Part shown: piece by piece, positions 32,985 to 42,112 of the stretch
Position numbering within the stretch: the first letter of the stretch is position 1
Layout: every line of letters starts with the position of its first letter
From: Asanoa ishikariensis
GTDB taxonomy: Bacteria > Actinomycetota > Actinomycetes > Mycobacteriales > Micromonosporaceae
Direction of reading: 5' to 3'
Assembly: GCF_900107455.1 (NCBI RefSeq)
Contig: NZ_FNQB01000003.1
Coordinates: 744,001-808,000, forward strand
Length of the DNA stretch: 64,000 bases
Made by a program: the position numbers and the translations under genes
Notes under the pieces: model-generated
Database searches by the model: none
Told to the model about the DNA's origin: nothing
Seen by the model: the letters and a program-made list of their open reading frames with translations, nothing else

Positions 32985-34285
32985 GCCGGCCGCCCCGGCA
33001 GGAACGCCAGCGCGGCAGCGACCAGCGTCTCGACGCCGCGGCGTAGCGTGGGCAGCCGGTCCGGCGCGTAGAACGGCGTGTGCTGGCCCGGCATCCGGGC
33101 CATCCGCTCGCGCAGCTCGCCGGTCTCCGCGTCCCACAGGGCCGCCTCGGTGCTGCCGTAGAACCACATCGTGGCCGGGATCCGCCGCCCGCGATGGGAC
33201 GCGTAGTAGGCGAAGTCCTCGCTGCCCTTGTTGGCCTCGGGCAGGTCGATGACGTCAGCCGCACCGAACAGCTCGGCGTGGACGGCGCGGACGCGGGCCG
33301 TCACGGCCTCGTCGTTGTCGACCGCGATCGTGTGCTCGCACAGCTCGATCTCGGGCGGTCGAGGTGACCGGCCGGTCGCGGCCACGCCGTTCACGATCCG
33401 CTCCATGGCGGCCTGGAGCACGTCGATGACGGGCTCGCTGGTGGCCCGCAGCGTCACCTCGAGCACCGCCTCGGGCGGAATGATGTTGGGCCGGGTCCCG
33501 GCGTGCACCGAACCCACGGTCAGCACGGTCATCTCGTCAGGATCGACCTCGCGGGCCACGATGCCCTGGAGCAACACGATGGTCTGCGCGGCCAGCAGCA
33601 CCGGGTCGACCGACCAGTGGGGCGCCGCGCCGTGCGCGCCGCGCCCGTGGATGGTGATCCGGAAGTTCCGGCAGGCCGAGTAGGCGATCCCGGGCTTGTG
33701 GTGCACCATCCCGGTGCGGGTGATCGCGCAGTGCTGGGCCAGCACCACGTCCGGCCGCGGGAAGCGGTCGAAGAGCCCGTCGCCCAGCATCGCCTTGGCG
33801 CCCTGCATCGTCTCCTCGGCGGGCTGCGCGATCAGCAGCAGCGTGCCGCGCCACCGGTCGCGCTGCGCGACCAGCAGCCGGGCGGCGCCGACCAGGCTCG
33901 CCGTGTGCAGGTCGTGGCCACAGGCGTGCATGACCGGCACGGTCGTCCCGTCGGGTCGGATGCCGGTGGCGGTGCTCGCGTACGGCAGGCCGGTGTCCTC
34001 GGCGATCGGCAGCGCGTCGAAGTCGGCGCGGATCGCGACGACCGGCCCGGGGCCGTTGGCCAGCACGCCGACGACGCCGAGACCGCCGACGCCGGCCGTC
34101 ACCTCGAGACCGGCGGCGTCGTAGTGCGCGGCGATGACGCCGGCTGTGCGGACCTCGGCGCCGGACAGCTCGGGGTGGGTGTGCAGGTCCTGGTAGAGGG
34201 CGTCGACCTCGGGCAGCAGCCCGTCGAGGCCGGCGAGGACCGTCCGGGCCAGGCCGGCGGCCTCCTGTGCTGAGTCGGTGGCCAT
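32981..34285 (-). CDS. M20-family amidohydrolase / aminoacylase
   Basis: 434 residues of the AbgB/HipO-like M20D group. The motifs are HTHPELSGAEV, FDALPIAEDTGLPYAS, HACGHDLHTASLVGAARLL (metal ligands), PAEETMQGAKAML and HGRGAHGAAPHWSVDPV. Such enzymes hydrolyse N-acyl amino acids such as hippurate, indole-acetyl amino acids or aminobenzoyl-glutamate. First gene of the leftward three-gene operon: GGGGAGG lies 8 nt before the ATG and a promoter lies upstream. Together with the D-aminoacylase-like product it suggests an N-acylated amino acid as substrate. Confidence 0.92.
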   Translation of the reverse strand: MATDSAQEAAGLARTVLAGLDGLLPEVDALYQDLHTHPELSGAEVRTAGVIAAHYDAAGLEVTAGVGGLGVVGVLANGPGPVVAIRADFDALPIAEDTGLPYASTATGIRPDGTTVPVMHACGHDLHTASLVGAARLLVAQRDRWRGTLLLIAQPAEETMQGAKAMLGDGLFDRFPRPDVVLAQHCAITRTGMVHHKPGIAYSACRNFRITIHGRGAHGAAPHWSVDPVLLAAQTIVLLQGIVAREVDPDEMTVLTVGSVHAGTRPNIIPPEAVLEVTLRATSEPVIDVLQAAMERIVNGVAATGRSPRPPEIELCEHTIAVDNDEAVTARVRAVHAELFGAADVIDLPEANKGSEDFAYYASHRGRRIPATMWFYGSTEAALWDAETGELRERMARMPGQHTPFYAPDRLPTLRRGVETLVAAALAFLPGRPA

Positions 34286-34319
34286 CGGGTGCCTCCCCTG
34301 TGGAACGAGTTCGATCGAC

Positions 34320-34349
34320 AGCCTAGCTTTCGCTCTCGGGCGTACTCAA
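34320..34349 (-). promoter_or_regulatory. Putative promoter of the M20/E1/deacylase operon
   Basis: Reading leftward: TTGAGT (34349-34344), 18-nt spacer, TAGGCT (34325-34320). The expected start site is near 34313, giving a leader of about 28 nt with a good ribosome site. It lies 18 bp from the GTTCGA-N13-TTTCGAA element, so the same regulator may affect both directions. Confidence 0.5.
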
Positions 34350-34366
34350 GGAAATGATCGCTTATT

Positions 34367-34392
34367 TTCGAAACTCTATTGACTAGTCGAAC
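34367..34392. promoter_or_regulatory. Regulon element, site 1: GTTCGA-N13-TTTCGAA over the FAH-gene -35
   Basis: On the plus strand: TTCGAAA (34367-34373), three bases, TATTGAC (34377-34383), three bases, TCGAAC (34387-34392). The -35 TTGACT (34379-34384) is inside. The same arrangement, with identical spacing and the same central TATTGAC, occurs at the promoter of the nine-gene operon (46789-46814), and the outer halves again at 46997-47022. Likely operator for the GntR encoded at 47062. Confidence 0.7.
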
Positions 34393-34450
34393 ACCCGAGC
34401 CCGATGCTGAAGCGGGCCGGGTGGCCGGCCCGCGAAGCAAGGAGCGGCAC

Positions 34451-35305
34451 ATGCGGATTGCCAACGTCGCCGGCCGGTTGACCGTCCTCACGCCCGTCGG
34501 CGGCATCGACGTCGAGCGCGCGAGCGCCGGCCATTTCTCCGCGGATCCCGCCGCGGTCTACGAACGCTGGGCCGAGTTCACGGCGTGGGCGGACGGGCTC
34601 GACGCCGCGGCCGCGACACCGGTCGACGAGGACGCCCTCGGCGCTCCGTCGCCACGGCCGGCGCAGGTGTTCGCGATCGGCCTCAACTACGGCGCACACG
34701 CCCTCGAAGCGGGCTACGACATCCCGGAAGTGCCGATCACCTTCACGAAGTTCCCGACCTGCATCACCGGCCCGCACGGCGAGCTTCCGATTCCGGGAGA
34801 CACCGTCGACTGGGAGGTCGAGCTGGTCGCGGTCGTCGGCCGGCGGGCGAGCAACGTCGCCGTCGACGACGCCTGGTCCTACATCGCCGGACTCACGGTC
34901 GGGCAGGACTACTCGGAGCGGCGCGTGCAGACCCTCGGGCAGACACCGCAGTTCAGCCTCGGCAAGTCCTTCCCCGGCTTCGGCCCGACCGGCCCGTGGC
35001 TGGTCACCCTCGACGAGTTCGACGACGTCGACAACCTGCTGCTGGAGTGCACCGTCAACGGCGCGCTGATGCAGTCGGGCCGCACCCGCGACATGATCGT
35101 CTCGGTGCCGGGCCTCATCTCGCGCCTCTCGGCGGTGTGCCCGCTGCTGCCCGGCGACCTCATCTTCACGGGCACGCCCGAGGGCGTCGGCTCCGGCCGC
35201 ACGCCGCCGGTCTTCCTGCGCCCGGGCGACGAGGTGATCAGCACGATCGAGCGGATCGGCGCGATCCGCCAGCGGTGTGTGGCCGCCGCTCACGCGTTCG
35301 TCTGA
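34451..35305 (+). CDS. Fumarylacetoacetate hydrolase (FAH)-family protein
   Basis: 284 residues, starting at ATG 34451 with AAGGAG 6 nt upstream. The metal and catalytic segments are visible: FAIGLNYGAHALEAGYDIP, VDWEVELVAVVGR, GKSFPGFGPTGPWLV and LLPGDLIFTGTPEGVGSGR. FAH-family enzymes cleave C-C bonds of acylpyruvates or decarboxylate oxaloacetate and related acids; in sugar or amino-acid catabolism they act on 2,4-diketo acids. Transcribed alone, divergent from the M20 operon, with the shared regulatory element over its promoter. Its 3' end overlaps the S9 peptidase gene by 16 bp. Confidence 0.9.
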   Translation: MRIANVAGRLTVLTPVGGIDVERASAGHFSADPAAVYERWAEFTAWADGLDAAAATPVDEDALGAPSPRPAQVFAIGLNYGAHALEAGYDIPEVPITFTKFPTCITGPHGELPIPGDTVDWEVELVAVVGRRASNVAVDDAWSYIAGLTVGQDYSERRVQTLGQTPQFSLGKSFPGFGPTGPWLVTLDEFDDVDNLLLECTVNGALMQSGRTRDMIVSVPGLISRLSAVCPLLPGDLIFTGTPEGVGSGRTPPVFLRPGDEVISTIERIGAIRQRCVAAAHAFV

Positions 35306-37080
35306 GTCGGTGGCTTCAGGTGGCGGTCGAGGAACGCGTCGACCGCCGCCGCGCGGCGGGCCCGGTTGGAAGGGCGGCCGTGCAGGTTCATCAGGTGACC
35401 TTCCCCCGGGATCCGGACCAGCTCGACGTCGCGCCCGAGCCGGCGCAGCGCCGCGTGTAGTTGTTCGCTCTGTGCGACCGGGCAGACCTGGTCGTGCTCG
35501 GCGTGGACGAGCAGCAGCGGCGTGCGGATCCGGTCGGCGTGCACGAGCGGAGACCGGTCGACGTACCGCGGTGAGCTCCACGGCGCGCCGCCCATCGGCA
35601 GGTCCCAGAACGGCGAGCGCCAGGCGGCCATGAAGTCGCTGATGCCGTTCTCGCTGATCGCGCAGGCGAAGCGGCTCGTGTGCGCGATCGCCCACTGCGC
35701 CATGAAGCCGCCGTAGCTGACGCCCCAGATCGCCATCCGCTCCGGGTCGACGCCGGGCAGCGCGGCCGCCGCGTTCACCACCGCCGTGACGTCCTGCCAG
35801 TCCACGCCACCCCAGTCGCCGCGGATCGCGGTCGCGAACTCCTCGCCGTAGCCCTGGCTGCCGCGCGGGTTGAAGGTCAGCACCGCGTAGCCGCGCGCCG
35901 CGAGCCGCTGCACCTCGGCCGTGTGCCGCCAGCCGACGGCGCCGTGCGGTCCACCGTGCACGTTGACCAGCAACGGCCGAGGGCCGCCGTCGTGCGCGGT
36001 GAGCCAGGCGTCGACGGCCTCGACCGCGACCGGGGTCATCGGCGCCGCGGCACGCACCGCGGCCGGGTTCGCGTCCGTCACCGCCAGGGACCGGCCGGTC
36101 GGCTCGTCGGCCACGTGGACGTCGCCGGGGTTGAGCGCGTCGCTGCGGACGAACGCCACCCGCCCGCCGCCGACCGTGGGCGACAGGCACGTGTGCGGGC
36201 CGTCGAAGACCCGGCCGCTGCGGCCGGACGAGGGTGCGAACCAGGCCAGCGGCCCGCGCCCGCCGACGGCGACCTCCGTGTAGATCCGGTCGCTGGCCGC
36301 CGACCACACCACGGGCGCGTCGCCGGTGCCACGCGGGTCGTCGCCGCGGACCGGGTTGCCGAGCCCGTACGTCCAGTCCGCCGTCAGCTCCACGGCGGGA
36401 TCGGTCAGGAACAACCGCAGGTTCACGTCCGCGGCGTCGCCGTGCCGGTGTCCGAGGTAGGCCAGCCGGGCGCCGTCGGGGCTCCACGCGAAGCCGCGGA
36501 CGGGACCGGCGCCGTCGGTGACGCGGACGATCTGGTCAGGTCCGGTCGCGACGCACAGGTCGCCCCAGCCACCGAACCGGTCGGTGAGAAAGGCGAGCCG
36601 TTCCCCCGACCACTGTGGAGCGTGCGCGTCGCCGGGCAGCGTCCAGCGCGGACGCCCGTCCACGTCGACGACCTGGACGCGGCGGTGGTTTCGGTAGAGC
36701 CCGGGCAGCCCGTCGACCCGGACCCCGCCGAGCGAGTCGACCAGGGCGGAGCGGGCGATCGCCAGGAGCCGGCCGTCCGGGGACCAGGCCGCCTCCGTGA
36801 CCTGTCCCCCACCCTGCCGGGCCAGCTCCCGACCCGACCCGGTGGCGGCGTCGACCAACCAGAGCCCGTCGCCGCGGGACACCGCGAGCTGCCGGCCGTC
36901 CGGCGACCAGCGTGGCGCGGTGCCGGCGCCCAGCCAGAGCGTCGGCCCGCCGCCGGCCGGCACCACGCCGACGCGGGACACCACCGCGTCCGCGTCCGGG
37001 TCGAGCGCGCCCTCGACGTACGCGACCCGCGTGCCGTCCGGAGACAGCCGCGGGTCGGCGAGCCAGCGTAGGTCAGTCAC
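35290..37080 (-). CDS. S9-family prolyl oligopeptidase-like peptidase
   Basis: 596 residues. The N-terminal half is a beta-propeller (repeats of WSPDG...LAVSRG kind). The C-terminal alpha/beta hydrolase has the triad S455 (GVSYGGF), D530 (HAEHDQVCP) and H562 (GEGHLMN), with the HGGPHGAVGW oxyanion loop. No signal peptide, so it acts in the cytoplasm on imported short peptides or acyl-amino acids. It is the last gene of the nine-gene leftward operon; its GTG overlaps the alcohol dehydrogenase stop by 8 nt. Confidence 0.92.
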   Translation of the reverse strand: MTDLRWLADPRLSPDGTRVAYVEGALDPDADAVVSRVGVVPAGGGPTLWLGAGTAPRWSPDGRQLAVSRGDGLWLVDAATGSGRELARQGGGQVTEAAWSPDGRLLAIARSALVDSLGGVRVDGLPGLYRNHRRVQVVDVDGRPRWTLPGDAHAPQWSGERLAFLTDRFGGWGDLCVATGPDQIVRVTDGAGPVRGFAWSPDGARLAYLGHRHGDAADVNLRLFLTDPAVELTADWTYGLGNPVRGDDPRGTGDAPVVWSAASDRIYTEVAVGGRGPLAWFAPSSGRSGRVFDGPHTCLSPTVGGGRVAFVRSDALNPGDVHVADEPTGRSLAVTDANPAAVRAAAPMTPVAVEAVDAWLTAHDGGPRPLLVNVHGGPHGAVGWRHTAEVQRLAARGYAVLTFNPRGSQGYGEEFATAIRGDWGGVDWQDVTAVVNAAAALPGVDPERMAIWGVSYGGFMAQWAIAHTSRFACAISENGISDFMAAWRSPFWDLPMGGAPWSSPRYVDRSPLVHADRIRTPLLLVHAEHDQVCPVAQSEQLHAALRRLGRDVELVRIPGEGHLMNLHGRPSNRARRAAAVDAFLDRHLKPPTQTNA

Positions 37081-38185
37081 CGAAGTCGAGCACCGCGGTC
37101 AGCGGCGAGTCGTCGGCGAACAGTGCCCGGTAGGCCGTGGGCGCGTCCGCGAACGGCACCCGGACCGCCTTCATCACGTCGAGGTCGACGCGCCCCTCGG
37201 CGAGCAGGCGCACGAAGTGGCCCATGTTGCGGTTCTCGGTCCAGCGCACGACGCTGATCGGCAGGTCGACGTTGTTCTCCTCGTAGACCGGGTCGTAACG
37301 GCCCGGCCCGTACGCGATCGACGGCACGAACGTCGCCTGCGCGCCGAAGAACCGCGCCCGGTCGAGGTCCATCCCGAAGTCGCCGAGCGCGACCACCCGC
37401 CCGCCGGGCCGCAGCAGGTCGAACGCGAAGTTCACCAGCGTGCTGCCGGGGTCGGCGGCCGCCACGATGACGGCGTCGACGCCGAACCCGCCGGTCAGGC
37501 CGCGCACCCGGGAAAGCCCGCCCGCGCCGGTGTCGGTCAGCGTCGCGACGGCGCCGAGCTGGCTCGCCAGCTCGAGCCTGGCCGTGTTCGTGTCGAGTGC
37601 GACGACGTAGACGCCCGCCGACGCCGCGAGCTGGGCGATCAGCAGGCCGAGCATGCCGCTGCCGAAAGTCGCCACGGTCTCGCCGAACCGGCACTCGGTG
37701 CGGCGCAGGGCCTCGATCGAGACCGCGCCGAGCGTGACGTGCGCGGCCGCCGCCAGGTCGACGCCGGCCGGCACCGGAACGGTCAGGTTGCGGGGCACGG
37801 CGACGAGGTCGCAGTGGTACGCGCACTGGCTGCCGCTGCACGCGACCAGGTCGCCGGGGCGCAGGTCGAGCACGTCCGCACCGACCGCGACGACCGTGCC
37901 GGCCAGGCTGTAGCCCAGCGAGGCGGCGTCGTCGGGCGGCATGTGCGGCAGCCGGGTCTGACCCCGCACGGCGGAGGACCGGACGGTGCGCCAGGTGTAC
38001 GCGGCGTTCGGATACTCGTGCGCCTCCGCGACACTGGTCCGGGTGGCGCGCACGATCGAACGTTCGGTGCCCGGGCTGATCACCGAGTAGCGGGGCCGCA
38101 CGAGCACGTCGCCCGGCCCGAGCTCGGGATCGGGCACCTCGCGAAGGATGATCTCGCCGTCCTGGGCGAGCACCCGCCGCGCCAT
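37073..38185 (-). CDS. Zinc-type (MDR) alcohol dehydrogenase family protein
   Basis: 370 residues of the medium-chain dehydrogenase/reductase family. The GroES-like N-terminus has GDVLVRPRYSVISPGTERS and a VAVGADVLDLRPGDLVAC segment. The Rossmann motif is TVATFGSGMLGLLIAQLA. The usual catalytic zinc cysteine region is atypical (SVISPGTE in place of C-G-T-D), as in the family of bi-domain oxidoreductases beside Gfo/Idh genes, so it may act without zinc. Coupled to the 2-hydroxyacid dehydrogenase gene by a 1-nt overlap. Confidence 0.85.
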   Translation of the reverse strand: MARRVLAQDGEIILREVPDPELGPGDVLVRPRYSVISPGTERSIVRATRTSVAEAHEYPNAAYTWRTVRSSAVRGQTRLPHMPPDDAASLGYSLAGTVVAVGADVLDLRPGDLVACSGSQCAYHCDLVAVPRNLTVPVPAGVDLAAAAHVTLGAVSIEALRRTECRFGETVATFGSGMLGLLIAQLAASAGVYVVALDTNTARLELASQLGAVATLTDTGAGGLSRVRGLTGGFGVDAVIVAAADPGSTLVNFAFDLLRPGGRVVALGDFGMDLDRARFFGAQATFVPSIAYGPGRYDPVYEENNVDLPISVVRWTENRNMGHFVRLLAEGRVDLDVMKAVRVPFADAPTAYRALFADDSPLTAVLDFGD

Positions 38186-39165
38186 CAGCGGGCCGCCCTT
38201 GCGTGCGGGCGCACCTGCGGGTTGACGATCGAGTCGGTCCAACCCGTGCGCAGCCACTGCACGGTGGCGCCGTACACCGCGCGGCGCAGGTCCCGCCCGG
38301 ATTGCGGCGAGTTGGCGGCCTCGTGCGGAGTCAGGATGACGTTGTCGCGGCCGCGCAGGGGGTTCTCGGCCGGCAACGGCTCCTGCTCGAAGACGTCGAG
38401 GGCCGCCGCGCCGATCCGGCCGGCGTCGAGCGCCTCCACGAGCGCGGCCTGGCTGACCACCCCGCCTCGGCTGGTGTTGACCAGTGCGGCGTCCGGCCGC
38501 ATCAGGGACAGGGAGTCCGCGTCGAACAGGTGGTGTGTCTCGGGCGTGAGCGGCACGTGGACGCTGACGAAGTCGGACGCCGCCAGCAGCTCCTCGAAGC
38601 CGACCTGCCGCACCGCCGGGTCGTCGGAGCGGACGACCGGGTCGTAGCCGAGCACCGTGGCGCCGAACGCCGTCGCGACCCGCGCCACGTGGCGGCCGAT
38701 CCGGCCGAGGCCGACCACGCCGACCGTGCTGCCCGCCAGCCGCTTCTGCCGCGCCGGACCGTGCCGCCACAGGCCCTGCTGGCCCTGGCGGTCGCGGTAG
38801 ACCACCTGCCGGGAGACCGCGAGGAGCATGGCGAGGGCGTGCTCGGCGACGTCCTCGGTGCAGTACGCGGGCGCGTTGGCGACGGCGATGCCGAGCTCGG
38901 TGGCCGCGGCGACGTCGATCTGCTCGTAGCCGACGCCCCAGCGGATCGCGAGGCCCAGCCGGGGCAGCCGCTCCAGCACGTCGCGGGTGAGGTGCGGCGT
39001 CCACTCGACCCAGATCACGTCGGCGTCGGCGGCGGCTTCGACGAGGGCGTCGCCGTCGGCCGCGCGCACCACCTTCAGCGCGGCGCCGGCCTCGGCCAGC
39101 GCGGCCTCCTCCTCGTCGTAGGGCGCGAGGTCGCCGACGTACTCGAGCTGCACGACCGTGCTCAT
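38185..39165 (-). CDS. D-2-hydroxyacid dehydrogenase (CtBP/SerA-like)
   Basis: 326 residues. The NAD-binding motif is GVVGLGRIGRHVARVATAFG; the catalytic Arg is in NTSRGGVVSQ, the Glu in LDVFEQEPLP and the His in LTPHEAANS. The N-terminal domain IRWGVGYEQIDVAAATELGIAVANAP resembles the CtBP-like branch. It should interconvert a D-2-hydroxy acid and a 2-oxo acid with NAD(P). It sits between the aminotransferase and alcohol dehydrogenase genes and overlaps both. Confidence 0.92.
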   Translation of the reverse strand: MSTVVQLEYVGDLAPYDEEEAALAEAGAALKVVRAADGDALVEAAADADVIWVEWTPHLTRDVLERLPRLGLAIRWGVGYEQIDVAAATELGIAVANAPAYCTEDVAEHALAMLLAVSRQVVYRDRQGQQGLWRHGPARQKRLAGSTVGVVGLGRIGRHVARVATAFGATVLGYDPVVRSDDPAVRQVGFEELLAASDFVSVHVPLTPETHHLFDADSLSLMRPDAALVNTSRGGVVSQAALVEALDAGRIGAAALDVFEQEPLPAENPLRGRDNVILTPHEAANSPQSGRDLRRAVYGATVQWLRTGWTDSIVNPQVRPHARAAR

Positions 39166-40253
39166 CGGGTGCTCCCTCTTTCCAGGTGCGGCGCCAGCAC
39201 GTCCGCGACGAGCCGGGCCTGGGACAGGTCGTTGTAGAGGTGGAAGGACAGGCGGATCAGGGCGGCGGCGCCGGTGGGGGGCACCGACGTCACGATGTTC
39301 GCCGCACGCAATGCGGCCGGGGCACCTTCGGTCACGGGCACCGCCAGCACGGACGAGCCGGTCGGCGGGAGCCCGAGCAGCTTGGCCGCCTCGTCGGCGA
39401 GGCCCACGCACCAGTCGCGGCGCTCGCCGGCCGGCACGCCGGCCAGGAACTCCAGTGCGGGCACCGCACCGACCCAGGCGTGCCAGGCCAGCGACACGTC
39501 GTAACGGGCCGCCGTCGGCGCGAGGTCGGCGAGCGCCGGGCCGTAGTAGTGGGCGTACGCGTCGCCGGCCGAGCGCCACGACGCGACCAGGGCCGGCACC
39601 TGCTCCCAGCGTTCCCTGGCCACCCGCATAAACGCGACACCGCGCGGGCAGAGCAGGTGCTTGTACGCGGCGACCAGCACGTAGTCGAGTCCGAGCGCCT
39701 CCGCGTCGACGGGCAGCACACCGGCCGCGTGCGTGGCGTCGACCAGCACCGCCGCGCCGACCGCACGGGCCGCCGTCGCGACCGCAGCCAGGTCCTGCAC
39801 CCGCCCGTCGTTGGACCGCACCTGGCTGGTCGCCACGAGGGTCGTCGAGGGCCGGACCTCGTCGGCGAGCGTGTCGAACGGCACCTGCCGCACGTGGACG
39901 CCCCGGGCCCGCGCGACGACCAGGGCGGGCAGCAGCACCGAGGCGAACTCGCCCTCCGGCACCAGGATCTCCTCGCCCGCGGAGAGCGAGCCGAGCACCA
40001 CGCCCGCGCCGACGGACACGGCGGGCAGCAGCGCGATCTCGTCGACCGGCGCCCCGAGCAGCGGGCCGGCGGCGGCTCGGGCGCGTTCGGCCGGGGCGTC
40101 CCAGTCGCGTACCCAGTCGGCCGACCCGGCCTGCCACGCGGCGAGCGCGTCGGTCACCGCGGACACGGTGCGGTGGGTCGGCAGTCCGTAGCCGGCCGTG
40201 TTGAGGTAGGTGCGGTCGAGGGGCGCGAACTCGGCCCGCGCGGCGGGATGCAC
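39162..40253 (-). CDS. Class V aminotransferase (cysteine desulfurase-like fold)
   Basis: 363 residues from GTG 40253 (VHPAARAEFAPLDRTYLN) with GGAGGG 9 nt upstream. The PLP region shows GAAVLVDATHAAGVLPVD and the Schiff-base lysine in YVLVAAYKHLLCPRG. The desulfurase cysteine loop is not evident, so a transaminase, selenocysteine-lyase-like or kynureninase-like reaction is more likely. Starts 2 nt after the ABC ATPase stop and overlaps the dehydrogenase start (ATGA). Confidence 0.85.
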   Translation of the reverse strand: MHPAARAEFAPLDRTYLNTAGYGLPTHRTVSAVTDALAAWQAGSADWVRDWDAPAERARAAAGPLLGAPVDEIALLPAVSVGAGVVLGSLSAGEEILVPEGEFASVLLPALVVARARGVHVRQVPFDTLADEVRPSTTLVATSQVRSNDGRVQDLAAVATAARAVGAAVLVDATHAAGVLPVDAEALGLDYVLVAAYKHLLCPRGVAFMRVARERWEQVPALVASWRSAGDAYAHYYGPALADLAPTAARYDVSLAWHAWVGAVPALEFLAGVPAGERRDWCVGLADEAAKLLGLPPTGSSVLAVPVTEGAPAALRAANIVTSVPPTGAAALIRLSFHLYNDLSQARLVADVLAPHLERGSTR

Positions 40254-40255
40254 GG

Positions 40256-42112
40256 TCAGGACCCTCCACTCAGGAACTCGTTCGCCCGCTCCGGGTCCGG
40301 CACGGCCGCGATGAGCTCCTTCGTGTACGGATGGCTCGGCTCGCGCAGCAGCCGGGTGGTCGGCCCTTCCTCCCGGATCGCCCCGTTCTGCAGGATGATC
40401 GCCTCGTCGGCGACCGCCCGCAGCACGCCCAGGTCGTGGGTCACGAAGACCACCGTCAGGTCCCGCTCGGCCTGGAGCCCCACCAGCAGCTCCAGGATCG
40501 AGGCCTGCACGGACACGTCGAGCGCCGACGTGACCTCGTCGCAGAGCAGCACCTCGGGCTCGGCGAGCAGGGCCCGCGCGATCGCGACCCGCTGCCGCTG
40601 CCCGCCCGACAGGTTGCGCGGGTAGCGGTCGACCAGGTCCGGCGCGAGCCGCACCTGGCGCATCATCGCCGCCACCGCCTCTCGCCGTCCGCGCTTGGCG
40701 ATGTCGGGCCGGAACAGCTTGAGCGGCCGTTCCAGCGACTGGTAGACCGTGTGTCGCGGGTTGAGGGTGGCGTCCGGGTTCTGGAAGACGATCTGGATGG
40801 CCCGGCGCAGCGCGACCGGCCGCTCGCCGGCCGTGCCGGCCAGGGCCGCGCCGCGGTAGCTGATCGTGCCGGACGACGGGCGCACCAGGCCGGCGATCGA
40901 CCGCAGCAGCGTGGACTTGCCGCTGCCGCTCTCCCCCGCGATGCCCAGCGCCCGGCCCGCCGGCACGCGCACCGAGACGTCGTCGACGGCGACGAACGGC
41001 TCGCCGGAACCGGGCCGGGCGAACACGACGCCGACGTTGTCGACGGTGAGGATCGCGTCCAGCTCCTTGGCCGGCGCGGCGCGGTCCACGACCGTCGCGG
41101 GTGCGTGGTCGGCACCCGGGTCGAACGCCGGCAACTCCGCCAGCCGGACGCACCGGGCGGCGCGGTCCTCGGCCAGGGTGACCAGCGGGATGTCCGTGTC
41201 GCAGGCGTCCGTGCGGAACTTGCACCGCTCCGCGAACCCGCACGTGTGCACCGGCACGGACGGCCGCGGGATGCCCGGGATGCCGTGCAGCGGACGGTCC
41301 GACGCGATCGTCGGCACGGCACCGATCAACGCCGCCGTGTACGGGTGCCGCGGCGCCGCGTACACCGCGGACGCCACGCCCTGTTCGACGATCTGGCCGG
41401 CGTACATGATGGCCAGCTCGTCGCAGACCGTGGCCAGCAGCGCCAGGTTGTGGCTCACGTAGAGCGCGGCGATGCCGGCGTCCCGGGCCAGCGTGACGAT
41501 GAGCCGGTTCACGTGCGCCTGGGTGACGACGTCGAGCCCGGTCGTGGGCTCGTCGAGAATCAGCACCTCGGGATCGACCGAGAGGGCCAGCGCGAGCGCG
41601 ATCCGTTGCTGCTGCCCGCCGCTGAACTGGTGCGGGTACTTGTGCAGCGCGTTCTCCGGCTCCGGGATCTCCACCCGCGCCAGCCATTCGGCACTGCGGG
41701 CGAGCGCGGCGGCGTTGTCGAGGCCCCGGTGCCGGCGCAGCCCTTCGACGAAGTGGCGGCGGATGGTCAGCGCCGGGTTGAGCGAGGTCGCGGTGTCCTG
41801 CGGCAGGTAGGCGAGCCGCGCACCCCACACCTTGCGCAGCTCCTTGATGGACGCCCGGTCGAGGTCGCGGCCGTCGAACGCGACCCGGCCGGCCAGGATC
41901 TCCTGGCCGGACACCCGGTAGCCCAGCAGGGAGAGGGCGAGCGTGCTCTTGCCGGACCCGGACTCCCCGGCCAGCCCGAGGATCCGTCCGGAGTGGAGCT
42001 GGACGGACACGTCGGCCAGCACCTGGGTCAGCCCGGTCCGGGCCCGGTAGCCGACGGACAGGCCTTCGGCGGCCAGGTCGCCGTCCTGGCGGGTGGTCTG
42101 CGTCGTCGTCAT
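40256..42112 (-). CDS. Oligopeptide ABC importer, fused double ATPase (DppD-DppF)
   Basis: 618 residues holding two complete ABC domains. First: GESGSGKSTLALSLLG, signature FSGGQQQRIALALAL, Walker B LILDEPTTGLD. The DppD-type C-terminal tail contains cysteines in HTCGFAERCKFRTDACD. Second (from about residue 350): GESGSGKSTLLRSIAG, LSGGQRQRVAIARALL, LLCDEVTSALD. Together these power the two permeases upstream in the operon. Nickel/peptide/opine importers are all possible; gene context favours a peptide or acylated amino acid. Confidence 0.95.
   Translation of the reverse strand: MTTTQTTRQDGDLAAEGLSVGYRARTGLTQVLADVSVQLHSGRILGLAGESGSGKSTLALSLLGYRVSGQEILAGRVAFDGRDLDRASIKELRKVWGARLAYLPQDTATSLNPALTIRRHFVEGLRRHRGLDNAAALARSAEWLARVEIPEPENALHKYPHQFSGGQQQRIALALALSVDPEVLILDEPTTGLDVVTQAHVNRLIVTLARDAGIAALYVSHNLALLATVCDELAIMYAGQIVEQGVASAVYAAPRHPYTAALIGAVPTIASDRPLHGIPGIPRPSVPVHTCGFAERCKFRTDACDTDIPLVTLAEDRAARCVRLAELPAFDPGADHAPATVVDRAAPAKELDAILTVDNVGVVFARPGSGEPFVAVDDVSVRVPAGRALGIAGESGSGKSTLLRSIAGLVRPSSGTISYRGAALAGTAGERPVALRRAIQIVFQNPDATLNPRHTVYQSLERPLKLFRPDIAKRGRREAVAAMMRQVRLAPDLVDRYPRNLSGGQRQRVAIARALLAEPEVLLCDEVTSALDVSVQASILELLVGLQAERDLTVVFVTHDLGVLRAVADEAIILQNGAIREEGPTTRLLREPSHPYTKELIAAVPDPERANEFLSGGS

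Noticed and set aside
32984-33167. Longer N-terminus for the AceE-like protein (open frame to 33167)
   Set aside because: The extension lies opposite in frame to, and within, the M20 gene's 3' end; the ATG at 32984 forms the ATGA overlap seen throughout the operon.
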